64,000 nucleotides of DNA. Origin: Psilocybe azurescens (taxonomy: Eukaryota > Basidiomycota > Agaricomycetes > Agaricales > Agrocybaceae). The stretch is taken from contig JAJIRX010000590.1 of assembly GCA_023853785.1 (NCBI GenBank), forward strand, positions 310,001-374,000, read 5' to 3'. A model generated the notes under the pieces. That model did not search any database, was not told the origin of the DNA, and saw only the letters and a list, made by a program, of their open reading frames with translations. Position numbers and translations under genes: made by a program. Positions 25,490 to 35,737 of the stretch are shown here, in pieces (positions within the stretch are counted from its first letter, which is position 1; each line of letters starts with the position of its first letter).

Positions 25490-26110
25490 ACTCCCCCCCA
25501 AGATGAGCGCTTTCTCTGCTTTGACACTCCATTACCCTAGTCTCGCCTTGGATATGTATCTGGACCTTGTCACACAGTTATTTCTGTACTTATTTATGTA
25601 CCACTGAAATAAAATGCGCCTATGCATCAGTTGCAAGGCTGGGCATGGAGCCTCCCAAGGCCTGGAGAGATCGCATACACAATCACATATAGCCTGTAAG
25701 CGTTAGCCAACAACGTCACCGTCTTGAGCATAGCTACACTATATTGTAACCATGATTAGATTCGACTTACAGACCTCAACAGTCGAGTGGCCGCATTGAC
25801 ATTATCTCCACTTCTCAGTTTGCGCATCAAGACCATGGATCTTTTTTTAGGTATCGCAGAGTCAACCTAGATATAGTGTTTCTCGGTCGTGAGCCCCTAT
25901 GTCACTTGGTTATGTAAATTTCATACAGCATCCATCCATCATCATTTTTTCTGGGTTGCAAAAATCATCCCATTGTCGTAGCTTATGAAATCGGTGCATG
26001 TAGTAAATGAGTGTGATCCTAAAGAAAGTGGCTGGCGATACAATAACAAAATACTGGTCCAACACGAAAGCAGCAACGTAAAAACACTGCTCAATCGACC
26101 TGTATTCCTG
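25490..26110. other. intergenic, no gene
   Basis: The 3' flank of the membrane-protein gene and of the convergent decayed 11-exon copy. Homology to copy 1 resumes near 25835 (matching 13250). No coding frame or repeat is recognised. Confidence 0.5.
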
Positions 26111-26114
26111 CCCT

Positions 26115-28969
26115 TCAGTCGAATTTCCAGTGGTCACCACCAACAGAATAAACAGGAGTAGGCCCAATTTTGTCATTAGATATGTTAGGCCATCGGTTAC
26201 GTCCGATTTCCCTGAAACGATGTCCGAGGTATCCTTTAGCGTTCTTCTTGCCCTCGCGGCCAGTCGCAACACCAGGATGATGGATGCCGACCGTAAATGG
26301 CCAATCAACTGCCTCTTTGGGAAGGCGGGCAGAAGCTTTGGCCGAGAAGTATGATCTATGATCATACAACCGTTAGTTAATCTCCAGAAATATCGATTGT
26401 CAGACAGGAGAGAAAAAAGGAGAAAACATACCCAGTGGGCGGGGTAGAGGTATGCAAAGCGAACGAGAATTTCATTCCGGTTCCAGGGGTCTGACCTTGT
26501 GCGAACCATTGCAGAACACAGGTGAACTGATAGCCAGCAGATGGAAGTCCCGAGAAGTGACATCCTTGAACCTATGAAGCAAAGATATAGTGTTAACAAC
26601 GTAGTAATCCGCCTTTGTAAAGAAGCTGACCATGTTAGGGGCAGTAATGTTTGTCTTCTCAAAGCCAATTTGGACGCCAGGAATTGCAGGACCTGAGCCG
26701 GTTAATTCCCCTGAGCATCAAATAATCGTTAAACTCTGTACTGAATAGAAATGGCTGCAAAGTAACGTACACGCAGATCCAACGGGAGCGTTGTCAGCAT
26801 CGACTTCTAAAGTCCAGACAGCCGAGGAGGGGTAAACATTCGCAGGAATGGCAACGATACATGTACAGATCAGTTGAGCACCACCAGATTTGTATGCTAT
26901 GTTTCTCCAGCTCACGGTCGGTGTACTTCCAACCCAGGTATTGAAGCCAGAAGCTATATAATGAATCAGTATCTTCAATTGATATCGCGCAGAGAAGTGG
27001 GCCTACATGAGCTGAATGCACCGGTATCTTCGTGTGGCCAGTCAGGATCCGGATTGGAGGTGGTAGGATTGCGGGTCTCTGCGATAAGGCAGTAATGGTC
27101 GCTTCCTTGTGGGACAGGCTGAGGATTCAAAAGATCGAAAGCCGTATCCAACACGTTGAAGCTGTTGGCAGATGTAGATGTGATGGTGCGCAGAGCTACA
27201 ATTGGATTCCCTTTGTCATCGACATCAGTGACCGAGTATTGAGCATAGTTGGTGGGATAGAGCAATAAGTTGTTGGGGATACAGAACAACCGTATTTGAA
27301 CGTTATAATTGTCGCCTAAGGTGCAATTTCCACGGACATAGATGTAATTGGGTGCGCCTTGGCTGATCCCAATATTATTTGCGCTGGTATAGTCTGTGCC
27401 GGCTTGGGAACCGCCGAGGATAGACTGAACGTTTGATAAAGGCTGGCCCCCAACAGCTTGAATGTCTAAAGAGAATGTAAGTCAACCTTTTAGCCGTAAT
27501 GTAAATTCTCGATCATACCTGGTGATGTATAAAGACTCTCAGTTCGCGGGTAGTTGTTGGTGTCGTTTAGCTCATCACGGAACCACCACCCAGTAGCAGC
27601 CCCCGAAATACTGGTAGCATTGGCAATAGCAATTGTGTCTTGTTCTGGTTTAACGTCAATTCCTGATTCTGTCAGCTTCCTGAGCTTGTTGGCCGCAGGG
27701 CTTGCAAACCCTCAGGTTCGTAGTCGCGTCGTCGTGGAAGACGATATTCTGTGCCCCGAGCAAGTAGACGCTTGTGATAGGGACATTTCCTGCTTGGGAT
27801 GACTCAGGGACAACGACACTCGCCTGAAGCGAGACCCAAGCAAATGTCTCAATGAGGACATCATAAGGTGGGTATACATTGATCGTGACCGTATCGTCGA
27901 AGCCGGGTGGCAGGGATACATGGACGCCGACATCAGTGCCATCCACAAGAGGGGTTTTGCCCATGCTTATCTTACCGCTCGGGGAGGACAGAGAGACAAA
28001 AGTTCCGTCTGGCATGGACGAGTTCTGCAATGAAAGTCATTAGCATGTCTCAACTAGCCAGACGGGGACAATGTCATAAGAACCTCGACAGTTATATTGA
28101 AATTTATGTCGCTTGTACCATCGTCAACGACATGGAGACGGGTGGAGACACTGATAATAGGGGCGCTGGGATCTGCAACAACAACCTGCGATTTTTTTTT
28201 GTCACTGGTATGTTTGGCCGATACAATAAAATGATACTCACGTTGTAATATGCGGTTGAAGTGTCATTGTTAATGAAGTTGATGTACTCCCTCCAGTTCT
28301 TTACATCGGAAGGAGGTCTAGGCAAGGCATCTCGTAACCGAACATTTCCTGGTTGAAAGTCGACCGGGATTGGAGCTTGAGTAGCAATAAGGGCATAGTG
28401 GAATCCGCCCATAGGGGAAGGAGTGAACAAGAATGGATTATAGAGCGCAATGACTTCAATATAACGTCTCGTCAGTATGTACGCACAATGGCCAGGTTGG
28501 AAATCTCGTACCCTCGTTGGGGGACAGTTCTCCAGAGACTAAGGGACCCGGACCCACAGGCTTCGACTTGTTCCAAGCTTGAGGCCATAAAATGAGTTCG
28601 CTGGGGACCGCACGAAGAACGACTGCGGCCTTTGCGCCAGGGGGGAACAGTGGAGGCACTGATTGCTCGCAAATAAATGAGGTTGATATCGTTCGGGACG
28701 AGTGGAAGACTGATAAACTGATTGTATTCATCGATCAAAGTCGACTGGGTCAATTGGTTGCCGAAATGTGGAACAATGTCCGGACTCTGTTACATAGTGA
28801 GCAATGGCGTGGGACAGAGTAAAAACGTTAGACGCTCACAAAGGCTAAGGCCTTGGTGGCATCGATATCATTTGTTAAAACTGCAATTACATTTGTCACC
28901 ACTCAACGTAAGAGCGTGCTGAATTGAACTCACAGTTTCGAAAGACAAGATTGTTTTTTGTTCAGTCAT
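26115..28969 (-). pseudogene. frameshifted duplicate of the 11-exon unknown gene
   Basis: This is the homolog of 13500-16369 with the same exon order and splice sites. Three independent single-base indels break it. A T run in exon 1 (about 28952-28957) has six T instead of seven, shifting the splice phase so that exon 2 opens onto a stop. An extra base near 28643 in exon 3 (GCGCCAGGGGGG) splits the frame. An extra C near 27711 in exon 6 (CAAACCCTCAGG) splits it again, leading to an early stop near 27656. Other exons remain highly similar, so the decay is fairly young or the protein was recently under constraint. Confidence 0.8.
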
Positions 28970-29819
28970 GATATAGATTGTTTGAGTAGTTCAAGTTTCA
29001 GAGCTGGAATTCTTTGAGATAAGAACTGGGGATTTCTTAGGGTAGCTCTGGTTGATTTTATACTTCAAGGTCCCGGGCCAAAGTGTTTTCAGTTGCGAAA
29101 AAATATAACGATACAACCAAGTAACTAGGCTTCTCTGAGAAAGTACCAGTGCTCCGGCGCACAGATGGCGCCTTAACTCTGTTGCCTGGGCATAAGAAGA
29201 TATGAAATAGTAGTATTCTCAACCTTCTCCAGGAGAAAATGAGGGTCTGTGACAGGATAACCGGTTCGAAAGCTTTCAACAATGGTTCTTTAGAACATGA
29301 GTTCACCAGCTGACCGCCCATAAAGTAATGAAGTAAGGATCAGGCGGCCACAAATTACTGATTATCGCACCTGGTGTTGAATTTTACTCAACTGAATGCA
29401 ATTTCATTGGGGTTTATACATAGAGTACCTATTATTAAACGAGGTACCCGTTAATGGCGTTACGGCGATGCTTCAAGAAGTTCTCCCACCTAGCCTGGTT
29501 GGGCTATGCTCATCTGAACTTGGAGCCGTGCCGACAAACTGTTCCGATTTTCGAAGTCGTCCGCACGTTCTTAATTCATTCTAGGCCGAAATGTGGATCA
29601 TAACTATAAAAAATCCAACAATTGTGGACGATCACCAGAGGTCTTTTACGTGCGACGATCACACAAATTAAAAGGGGTGGGAGCATAGGACTCGGAGCAG
29701 GCTTAGAAATTCGTTATCTCAGGAATGACTGAACCGGTGAAAAGGAAAGTGTCTCGCTTTCTGTGCTTCGCGCTTGAAAATATCATATTCGGCTGCGCAC
29801 AACTTCGCGAACTCAATAT

Positions 29820-30480
29820 CCAGGGTATCCAATGAGCGCGATGCTACTTTTGTTCTCTATGATGATTCTCGCAACTTTCATCCCGGAGCCTTGGTGTGTA
29901 CAGAGGTATGGATGCTGCAATTTAGGACACTATCTTCATCGGATTAGATGTCTATCATACATTACATACATTACATGCTGCATGTAGGCATAAAGAACAT
30001 TAGAAGAAAGAATAGAATGATTGGTTCTCGTAAGCTCTTGGGATGGGTACCTGCATGGTCTCCAAAATGAGGTTCTGCAGTACACGGGCAGCCCCCAGGC
30101 GATTTCTTCTTGTCAAAGAAACTCGAGGGTTGTTTCGAAGAGGCCAAGCGTCAGCATCAATAAATAATGATTCTCGTACATGATTGGCCGCCGGTTGGTG
30201 GGGAGTCAGCGGTTAAAATGAGAAGTGTCAAACCTTAGGGGCCTTCACGAGAAACTCTGTATAATTGAGAAGTCTGGAAGAATGTGACGATCCTGTGATA
30301 ATTATTCTGGAAAGTACTACAGAAGTCGAAGGTCGCAGCCTTGAATGAGATACGCACGTTCAATAAATCGCGGCTATGGCCGTTGATCAGACAATCGATA
30401 GTTCAAACCCAAGAAGTCAACGTAAAAAAGAAAAAGTTGAAATCGCACAAGATCTATCTATTCCAGAGCTTCCGTTGCTC
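29820..30480 (-). pseudogene. decayed duplicate of the small 3-exon gene
   Basis: Counterpart of 17052-17684. Exon 1 carries a CGA-to-TGA nonsense change in the stretch after TLTS. The exon-2 acceptor TTATTTATAG has become TTATTTATTG, and exon 2 has small indels. The exon-3 frame still reads SSIALIGYP. Confidence 0.5.
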
Positions 30481-30495
30481 ATCAGCTCAGCCAGT

Positions 30496-32110
30496 CACGC
30501 AGTATTGCTGCACTTATGATAACCTGAGATTACGGCGAACGGTTAGGAAGAGCGTTCTGAGAGTGTTGAAACTCCTTAAAGGGAATAATTCGTTGGGAAG
30601 CGAACAGGGGACTACGGGCAGCTGGAGGTAGAGGAGGGAGTCAAAGCTGAGAGGCGTCACAGACTATCTCGCAGTCTGAACGATCGAGTGCTGGTGAAAT
30701 CCTCAAGCAACGACACGAAGCGGCACGAACGTGAACGCAAACGTGATACGTAACATACAGTGATAAATGATTGCATTTTCGGCGTGTCCAAAGGGTCGTG
30801 AAATAAATCAGTAAAGGATGCTCGAAAGGCGAATGGATGCTTGCCAGGATCTGTATTACCCACAGAACTAGGGGTCGTGAGAAGAAGAGGAACGTTTGTC
30901 TTATATCCCTTGTTGTTTGTCAATAACGACAGGAGCCATCTGAATGTGAGATAGGGTTCGAGTGCAGAAAAGCCTTGCTGGTCGAGGGATCAAAGCTTGC
31001 TTGGCGTCGATGTTCTTCATACGGTAATGGAAGTGCGCATGTGCTGGGATATGAGTTGATGCACTGGGAGATGAATTCCTCACAAGAATTCTGCGCTGCC
31101 GATTAAGCCTTCAAGCTTCAAGAGGTTCATCACTGAGCCAAGTACAGATAGAAAGAATTTCTGGAGCGGTGGAGCGATATTAAAGGCCCCGCAGGTCAGT
31201 AAAGGACAGATGGCGGAGCACGGTCAAGTATATTGAGGTGAACAACCCTACAATCCCCAATGATCCACGTCTTCGACGAATCTATGTTGCCACAGTTCCG
31301 TGGGAGGGACCACTGCACTTACCAATCTGGTCAGGGTTATAATTCCGCTGACGTATAACCTAGAAGTGAGAAAGTCAATACTATCAATTCATGATATCCC
31401 AGATCCGAAGGCAGGCTCATATCTCGGTCTAGATGACAAGACTAGAAATGGCGTATATATGTATTTTAAAAAGCAGACAGACCTTGCACGAATCCAAGGC
31501 TGTCAATATGAAATGATAAGAGGGAGCAGGACTGTTCCCGACGTCCAGCTGTAGAAGTGAGGTAGCTTTTTGAATATCATCCGACTCTTGATTTCTGAGA
31601 CATTCCTCCTGGACCTAGGATGGATGAAGGCGAGTTAAGACTTATTCAAAACTGTCCTACAAAAGACGGTAGCATTGCTGGAGGGTGCATGGTCATCAGC
31701 TAGAATTTGTCGATATGCGGTCGAAGGAGAATGCCGCGCATCTATATTCGGATCTGTCAAGGTACATGGATTCATGGGCCCAGACTTTAAACGGATGCTC
31801 GACTTGCGCATCTTGGTGCAAAATGTATGCGCGCCTTGAAGACGAGTTTGTTGCCAGGACGGAGATAAGATATAATTCCTACGAAGTTCAGTACATTGAA
31901 TTCGAGAGAAAAGTCAGTCGCTGTATACGCGATTGTCGTTGGGGCAGGAAAAAGAATGTCTTCGTCGGAACTTTGCATTATGGTATAACATAACAAGGTT
32001 GGCCTGAATATGAATAAATGATTATTCCTTCGCTCTATCTACCTCAATATAATGTCAATACATAGTTAGGAGGGAAAAAAGAGAGAAAGTTCACCTAAAT
32101 GGTGCAAAAG
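30496..32110. other. region without a supported gene
   Basis: Several frames of 60-100 codons exist (for example 31685-31993 plus). None has a domain, a good splice context or a partner exon I can trust. It ends at the 3' side of the COX6 gene. Confidence 0.4.
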
Positions 32111-32119
32111 AGAATCTTT

Positions 32120-32588
32120 TCATGTCGAGTACAACTCCTCCTTCAACACAAGACCTGAAAAGCTAGATTGAGCCTATTCCATGTATCTAGGTGCGAAAAT
32201 TAGACGTACCGAGTTCTTCTCGCAGAGGCCTCAGTTCCTGGACGTAAGCCTCGTATTGCGACTTGTTTTCCACCTTCTCCTTAACACCCTCAAAGACGCG
32301 TACGGCGGTCGCATAGTCGTTCACACGCCTGGCAGCGCGGACAGCGGCCTCAACGACGGCAGCAGAGGGTACAAGATCATGGGCGAAGCAGTTGTTGAGC
32401 CCGCGCTGGACCTCGAAAAGATCTTCCGCGTTTTTGAAAAACTCGACGTAGCGCTCCGAGAACGACTCGAAGGACTCCTGGGCGTGGCCGCTGGCGGCGC
32501 GGAGGGCGAAGGGGGTGCGTGCACTCCTAGCAGCGAGGGTAGGGCGGGAAGCGGTGCGAAGGACGGTGGAGATGATTTGGGAGCGCAT
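32120..32588 (-). CDS. COX6: cytochrome c oxidase subunit VI (mammalian Va type)
   Basis: This is a nuclear-encoded structural subunit of mitochondrial complex IV in the inner membrane. Two exons, 32588-32210 and 32154-32120, splice with GTACGT...TTTTCAG to 137 aa. Residues 1-33 (MRSQIISTVLRTASRPTLAA..., Arg/Ser/Ala-rich, no acids) form a mitochondrial presequence. The conserved body runs from ESFSERYVEFF through EVQRGLNNCFAHDLVPS, ARRVNDYATAVRVFEGVKEK and QELRPLREELG, matching the COX5A/COX6 family over its whole length. The 35-nt last exon supplies LVLKEELYST, which matches the family's usual LG...EEL ending; reading through the intron would give a wrong C-terminus. The start is the first Met of the presequence. 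Confidence 0.93.
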
Positions 32589-32589
32589 T

Positions 32590-34700
32590 ATTGAGTGGGT
32601 GACGATGAGGGAGAGGGGGTTGCAAGCGAAAAGATGGGTTCGTTCGGGATGTTCGGAAATACCCGGTGAGACATCAATAGCGTGATCACAGTCAACAAGG
32701 CTTAAACATCTGGGCTCACCTCGACCACCATGTTCTCCTTCAACGGCTGCCCTCAAAGTCACGCATTTTCAGTGATAATTCTTGCTTTCCAGGCGCCAAT
32801 CTATATTTCTTAGAACTTCTTCCCTTTTATATGACTGCCAACCTCTTTGCAAAAAAATAATAATGCAAAAAGGAGTAGCATTTATCTCGTCCGCCAAGGC
32901 AGCAAAATCATCCTTGAAAATGTCAGAAACTATCTCTTCCAATCCAAAAGATATTTTCTCAAATGAATACGGAGCTTCAGTGTTGATGGGCGCATATGAA
33001 TCCCCCCCTATGAGGACATGGGGCTAGGCAGCCCTTGGTTCCAAATTATTCTTGTTATTCACCGCTGTTGCAAGTCTGAAGGTTATTCAAGGTCAATTAA
33101 GTACAGCTTTTCCTTTTGTGCGATCATGGGCATCAGACTGGGTGGGGTCTGGGTTATGGGCATGGTCATAACGGAACGGAGTAGCCATCATATCAACGTG
33201 ATGGCAGGCACCTACCTATCAACCTGTCAACCGCTCGACGTGACCCGCCCTTGCATAGCATAAGCCCGCCCTGGAGCATGACCACCACAATTCCTTGAAC
33301 ATGCATTGTCCCCAACAACCCTTCTCCTCACGAATAATCAAAGGTCGACGTCCGACGTTCATTTGTATGCCACTATTTCGCTTCATTTTTGTCAATTCTT
33401 GATAACACCGCCTCTCACTCCATAGCATGTGCTTGTATATGCGAGACGTGGGATTTGTAGAAAGCCAGACAAAGGAGAAACGTGGACAATACCTGCAAAT
33501 TTATAGTCATTATGACTCTGTTCAAGTCCATGCAAACGAGCGGTCATAGTGGTTCCACATGTCAAACTGCAAATCAAGATACAGTGCCCTCATTAATCAA
33601 GTCACGACCGCGGCAAAGCCTTTCTCTCGCAACCGAGCGTTTTCTGTGTTCCAATAGAACACCCTTTCTGTCTGCAATATTCTCTCTTATGTACTCGGAA
33701 CGCAGCCATAGCCATGAGGTTTTACACTATACTCGCGGAGGATGAGTCTGGTAGAGACTAATCTGGATATCTCTCCTCGTGCAACAAAGGTATGTTTTTA
33801 CTTCCTTCCACCCACGTACTCGCTATCTATATATTTTAAATGCTATGGCAGACTCAGATACAGGTATTCAACATATTGATATATCTCATGATATCTAGTC
33901 GATACTATTGCTAAATTAGAAAACTAAAGTATTTTCCCTTCTCTGGGTGATGACTCTATGCTAGTTTCAAGGCGTTCCTCAGTCTGCCAATTGTGACTCG
34001 GTTTTCTATGGGAGAATTTCCGAGGCCCTATTCCAATGCTTCAGGACCCGCCGATGAGTCTATGGACATCACAAGTAAATTCTATACGGAATCCCACATA
34101 TAGTAATTGGCAGGTTTATGCTCTCCGCAAGGCATTCATTATCAAGATCCCTTACTCTTGCTTGGGCTGAATCGGATAACGCATGATGACGGAACACAAT
34201 ACACAGCTTGAAGAAATGAGTTTTCACACCATTGGCGATGTATTGTAAAACATAGTGGGCAGACCAGCCTACCTTGACTCCCTGAACATGATGTGGGCTC
34301 AACATCTCCACACCCTTATCCCGCCTGTTACAAGCAAAGGCGGGTCAGAGCTCTGGGAAGGCGCTTAGGTGAGGCTGTGCCGCCCCGGAACGGCCAAGGA
34401 ACGAACATCACGGCCCGAGAGACCAGGGTCGAGGTTGTAACCCAGCGTCGCCATTCTTTCGCGAACACCGACCATTCAACAGTGCCTCAGGATCCTCAGT
34501 GAAGCTGTATCTTCATGTAGCCGCCAGCTCAGTATGTTATACAGTAGACAGCGACAGATATACCCTCCGCCCTTGCTTGACGACGACGACAGACAGACAG
34601 CACGTGACCTCGAGAACTGCTTTCTTAGAAAGGCTTTCCACGTGATGATCCATGTTTTCTTTCATTCCTTTCAACTTTGCAAAGAGCCGTCTTGGAGCCG
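32590..34700. other. intergenic region between divergent COX6 and bZIP genes
   Basis: About 2.1 kb without a supported coding frame. It must contain the COX6 promoter (near 32590-32800) and the bZIP promoter. No clear TATA or known element was identified for COX6. Confidence 0.45.
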
Positions 34701-34712
34701 TCAGAGTGTACA

Positions 34713-34739
34713 ATGGATGCACGGGTAATACGTGCTTAG
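34713..34739 (+). promoter_or_regulatory. uORF A (8 codons) upstream of the bZIP gene
   Basis: ATG to TAG, encoding MDARVIRA. It is the first of three short upstream frames in the presumed leader of the GCN4-like gene. Confidence 0.4.
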
Positions 34740-34746
34740 GTCAACG

Positions 34747-34845
34747 ATGAGCAAAGAGGCACTTAATTTCCGCCACTCGATGTTGCCGTCGGTACCTGAA
34801 ATTAAAGACTCTGGAGTCTGTACGATGCTGTGTGAGTCAATATGA
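34747..34845 (+). promoter_or_regulatory. uORF B (32 codons) upstream of the bZIP gene
   Basis: Starts MSKEALNFRH and ends TGA at 34843-34845. Splicing it to the main frame was tested: the GTGAGT donor at about 34833 and an AG before 34924 give a stop at once, so a separate uORF is the simpler reading. Confidence 0.4.
34833..34839 (+). promoter_or_regulatory. TGAGTCA, consensus GCN4/CPC1 (AP-1) site
   Basis: An exact 7-bp TGAGTCA lies 86 bp before the bZIP start codon. GCN4-type bZIP factors bind this sequence, so autoregulation is possible. It also overlaps uORF B, so it could be chance. Confidence 0.4.
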
Positions 34846-34934
34846 TGAGGCGCGGGAATCTAAATATGGCGGGTCATCGATATATGGGGTTTAATAGATA
34901 TGCACAGCTACACTCGAAAGCAGTATGTATTTAA
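34842..34934 (+). promoter_or_regulatory. uORF C overlapping the bZIP start codon
   Basis: Thirty codons from an ATGATG pair to TAA at 34932-34934. The frame is out of phase with the main ORF and ends 7 nt past its ATG (34925). This mirrors the inhibitory overlapping uORF of mammalian ATF4. The true transcript start is unknown. Confidence 0.4.
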
Positions 34935-35737
34935 ACGCAATAAGCCAAGTTCACTTACTCCCATCGACTCCTTCAACAATTCCATCCCTCGACGCGTTCA
35001 ACGTCATACTGCCCGCCAATAACAACCAATCAGCCCTCTGGACAGCGTCTGACTCTACCCAGCACCAACTAAGAGAAACCAACACACACTCATCATCATC
35101 CACAGTGGCACAACAATTCGCCATGCAGACCACAATCACCAAGCAAGAGATGGAGGAGCAACTGGCTTCAATTAGCTCACTGTTTGAAATGCCGACCACA
35201 TCTAGTTTGGAGGTCCCCGGTTACGGAACCGTTTCAGGCGCATCAAACATGGCCCACCATTCTCGGTCTATTTCCACCGAGTCCGCATCATCATCTCTAG
35301 GTGGACAGGAGCATCCTACGCGCTACCATCCGTCTCTGGGATACAATCCCCGAAGAATCAGCCCGGAGGGACACGTCGTAGGGCATTCCTCCGTTCCTCA
35401 TATGCGTCGACAGCAGACAATCACAGTACCCAGAGAGGTGCCTTCGTATATCACCGCTCGGCACAGACGGCAGCCTGTACCTTCCGACGACGACGATGAC
35501 ATCGACGACGAGCCGCTTCCCGAGAATGCGACTGAGCAGGAGAGGGCCGATTACAAGCGCAGACAGAACACGCTCGCTGCACGGCGTAGTCGCAAGCGCC
35601 GTCTGGCCCAGTTCCATCAGCTCGAGGACGATGTCGCCCGGCTCAAAAGTGAGAAGGAGATGTGGAAGGAGAGGGCTTTGATGATGGAGCGCATTCTCTC
35701 CAGTAATGGTCTTCCCTGCCCAAACTTCGATCTGTAA
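34925..35737 (+). CDS. GCN4/CPC1-like bZIP transcription factor
   Basis: A 270-aa nuclear regulator in one exon. The C-terminal bZIP (residues about 205-265) has the basic region RRQNTLAARRSRKRRL, which carries the N-x-x-AA-x-x-S/C-R DNA-contact signature in GCN4 form (NTxAARRSR). A short leucine zipper follows, with heptad positions at LEDDVARL and MWKERALMMERIL. An acidic run (SDDDDDIDDEPLPEN) just before it could be part of an activation region. The N-terminal half is Ser/Thr/Gln-rich. GCN4/CPC1 proteins activate amino-acid biosynthesis genes on starvation and are controlled by uORFs; three uORFs and a TGAGTCA site lie upstream here. An alternative start is the Met at 35123 (MQTTITKQEM). 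The stop is followed by a CT-rich 3' UTR. Confidence 0.85.
   Translation: MYLNAISQVHLLPSTPSTIPSLDAFNVILPANNNQSALWTASDSTQHQLRETNTHSSSSTVAQQFAMQTTITKQEMEEQLASISSLFEMPTTSSLEVPGYGTVSGASNMAHHSRSISTESASSSLGGQEHPTRYHPSLGYNPRRISPEGHVVGHSSVPHMRRQQTITVPREVPSYITARHRRQPVPSDDDDDIDDEPLPENATEQERADYKRRQNTLAARRSRKRRLAQFHQLEDDVARLKSEKEMWKERALMMERILSSNGLPCPNFDL

Larger units (their letters stand above)
17698..30495. repeat. tandem segmental duplication, copy 2 (expanded)
   Basis: This is the second copy of the 8290-17696 block, in the same orientation. It is longer (about 12.8 kb) because about 3.1 kb absent from copy 1 lies at 21430-24540, and about 150 bp of extra sequence lies near 29375-29530. Homology stops at about 30495, right after CTCAGCCAG, the same motif that ends copy 1 at 17696. 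Point differences and small indels throughout show the duplication is not recent. Confidence 0.85.

Noticed and set aside
31685..31993. 102-aa plus-strand frame
   Set aside because: It has Cys and aromatic content but no recognised motif, no promoter signal and no partner exon; not enough to call a gene.
32187..32762. Longer 191-aa version of the COX6 frame
   Set aside because: The extra N-terminus is not mitochondrial-like and upstream of a good presequence Met. The C-terminus of that frame reads into an intron.
34747..34925. An upstream coding exon spliced onto the bZIP frame
   Set aside because: The GTGAGT donor joined before 34925 gives an immediate stop. Only a poor GTGTGA donor would keep the frame.
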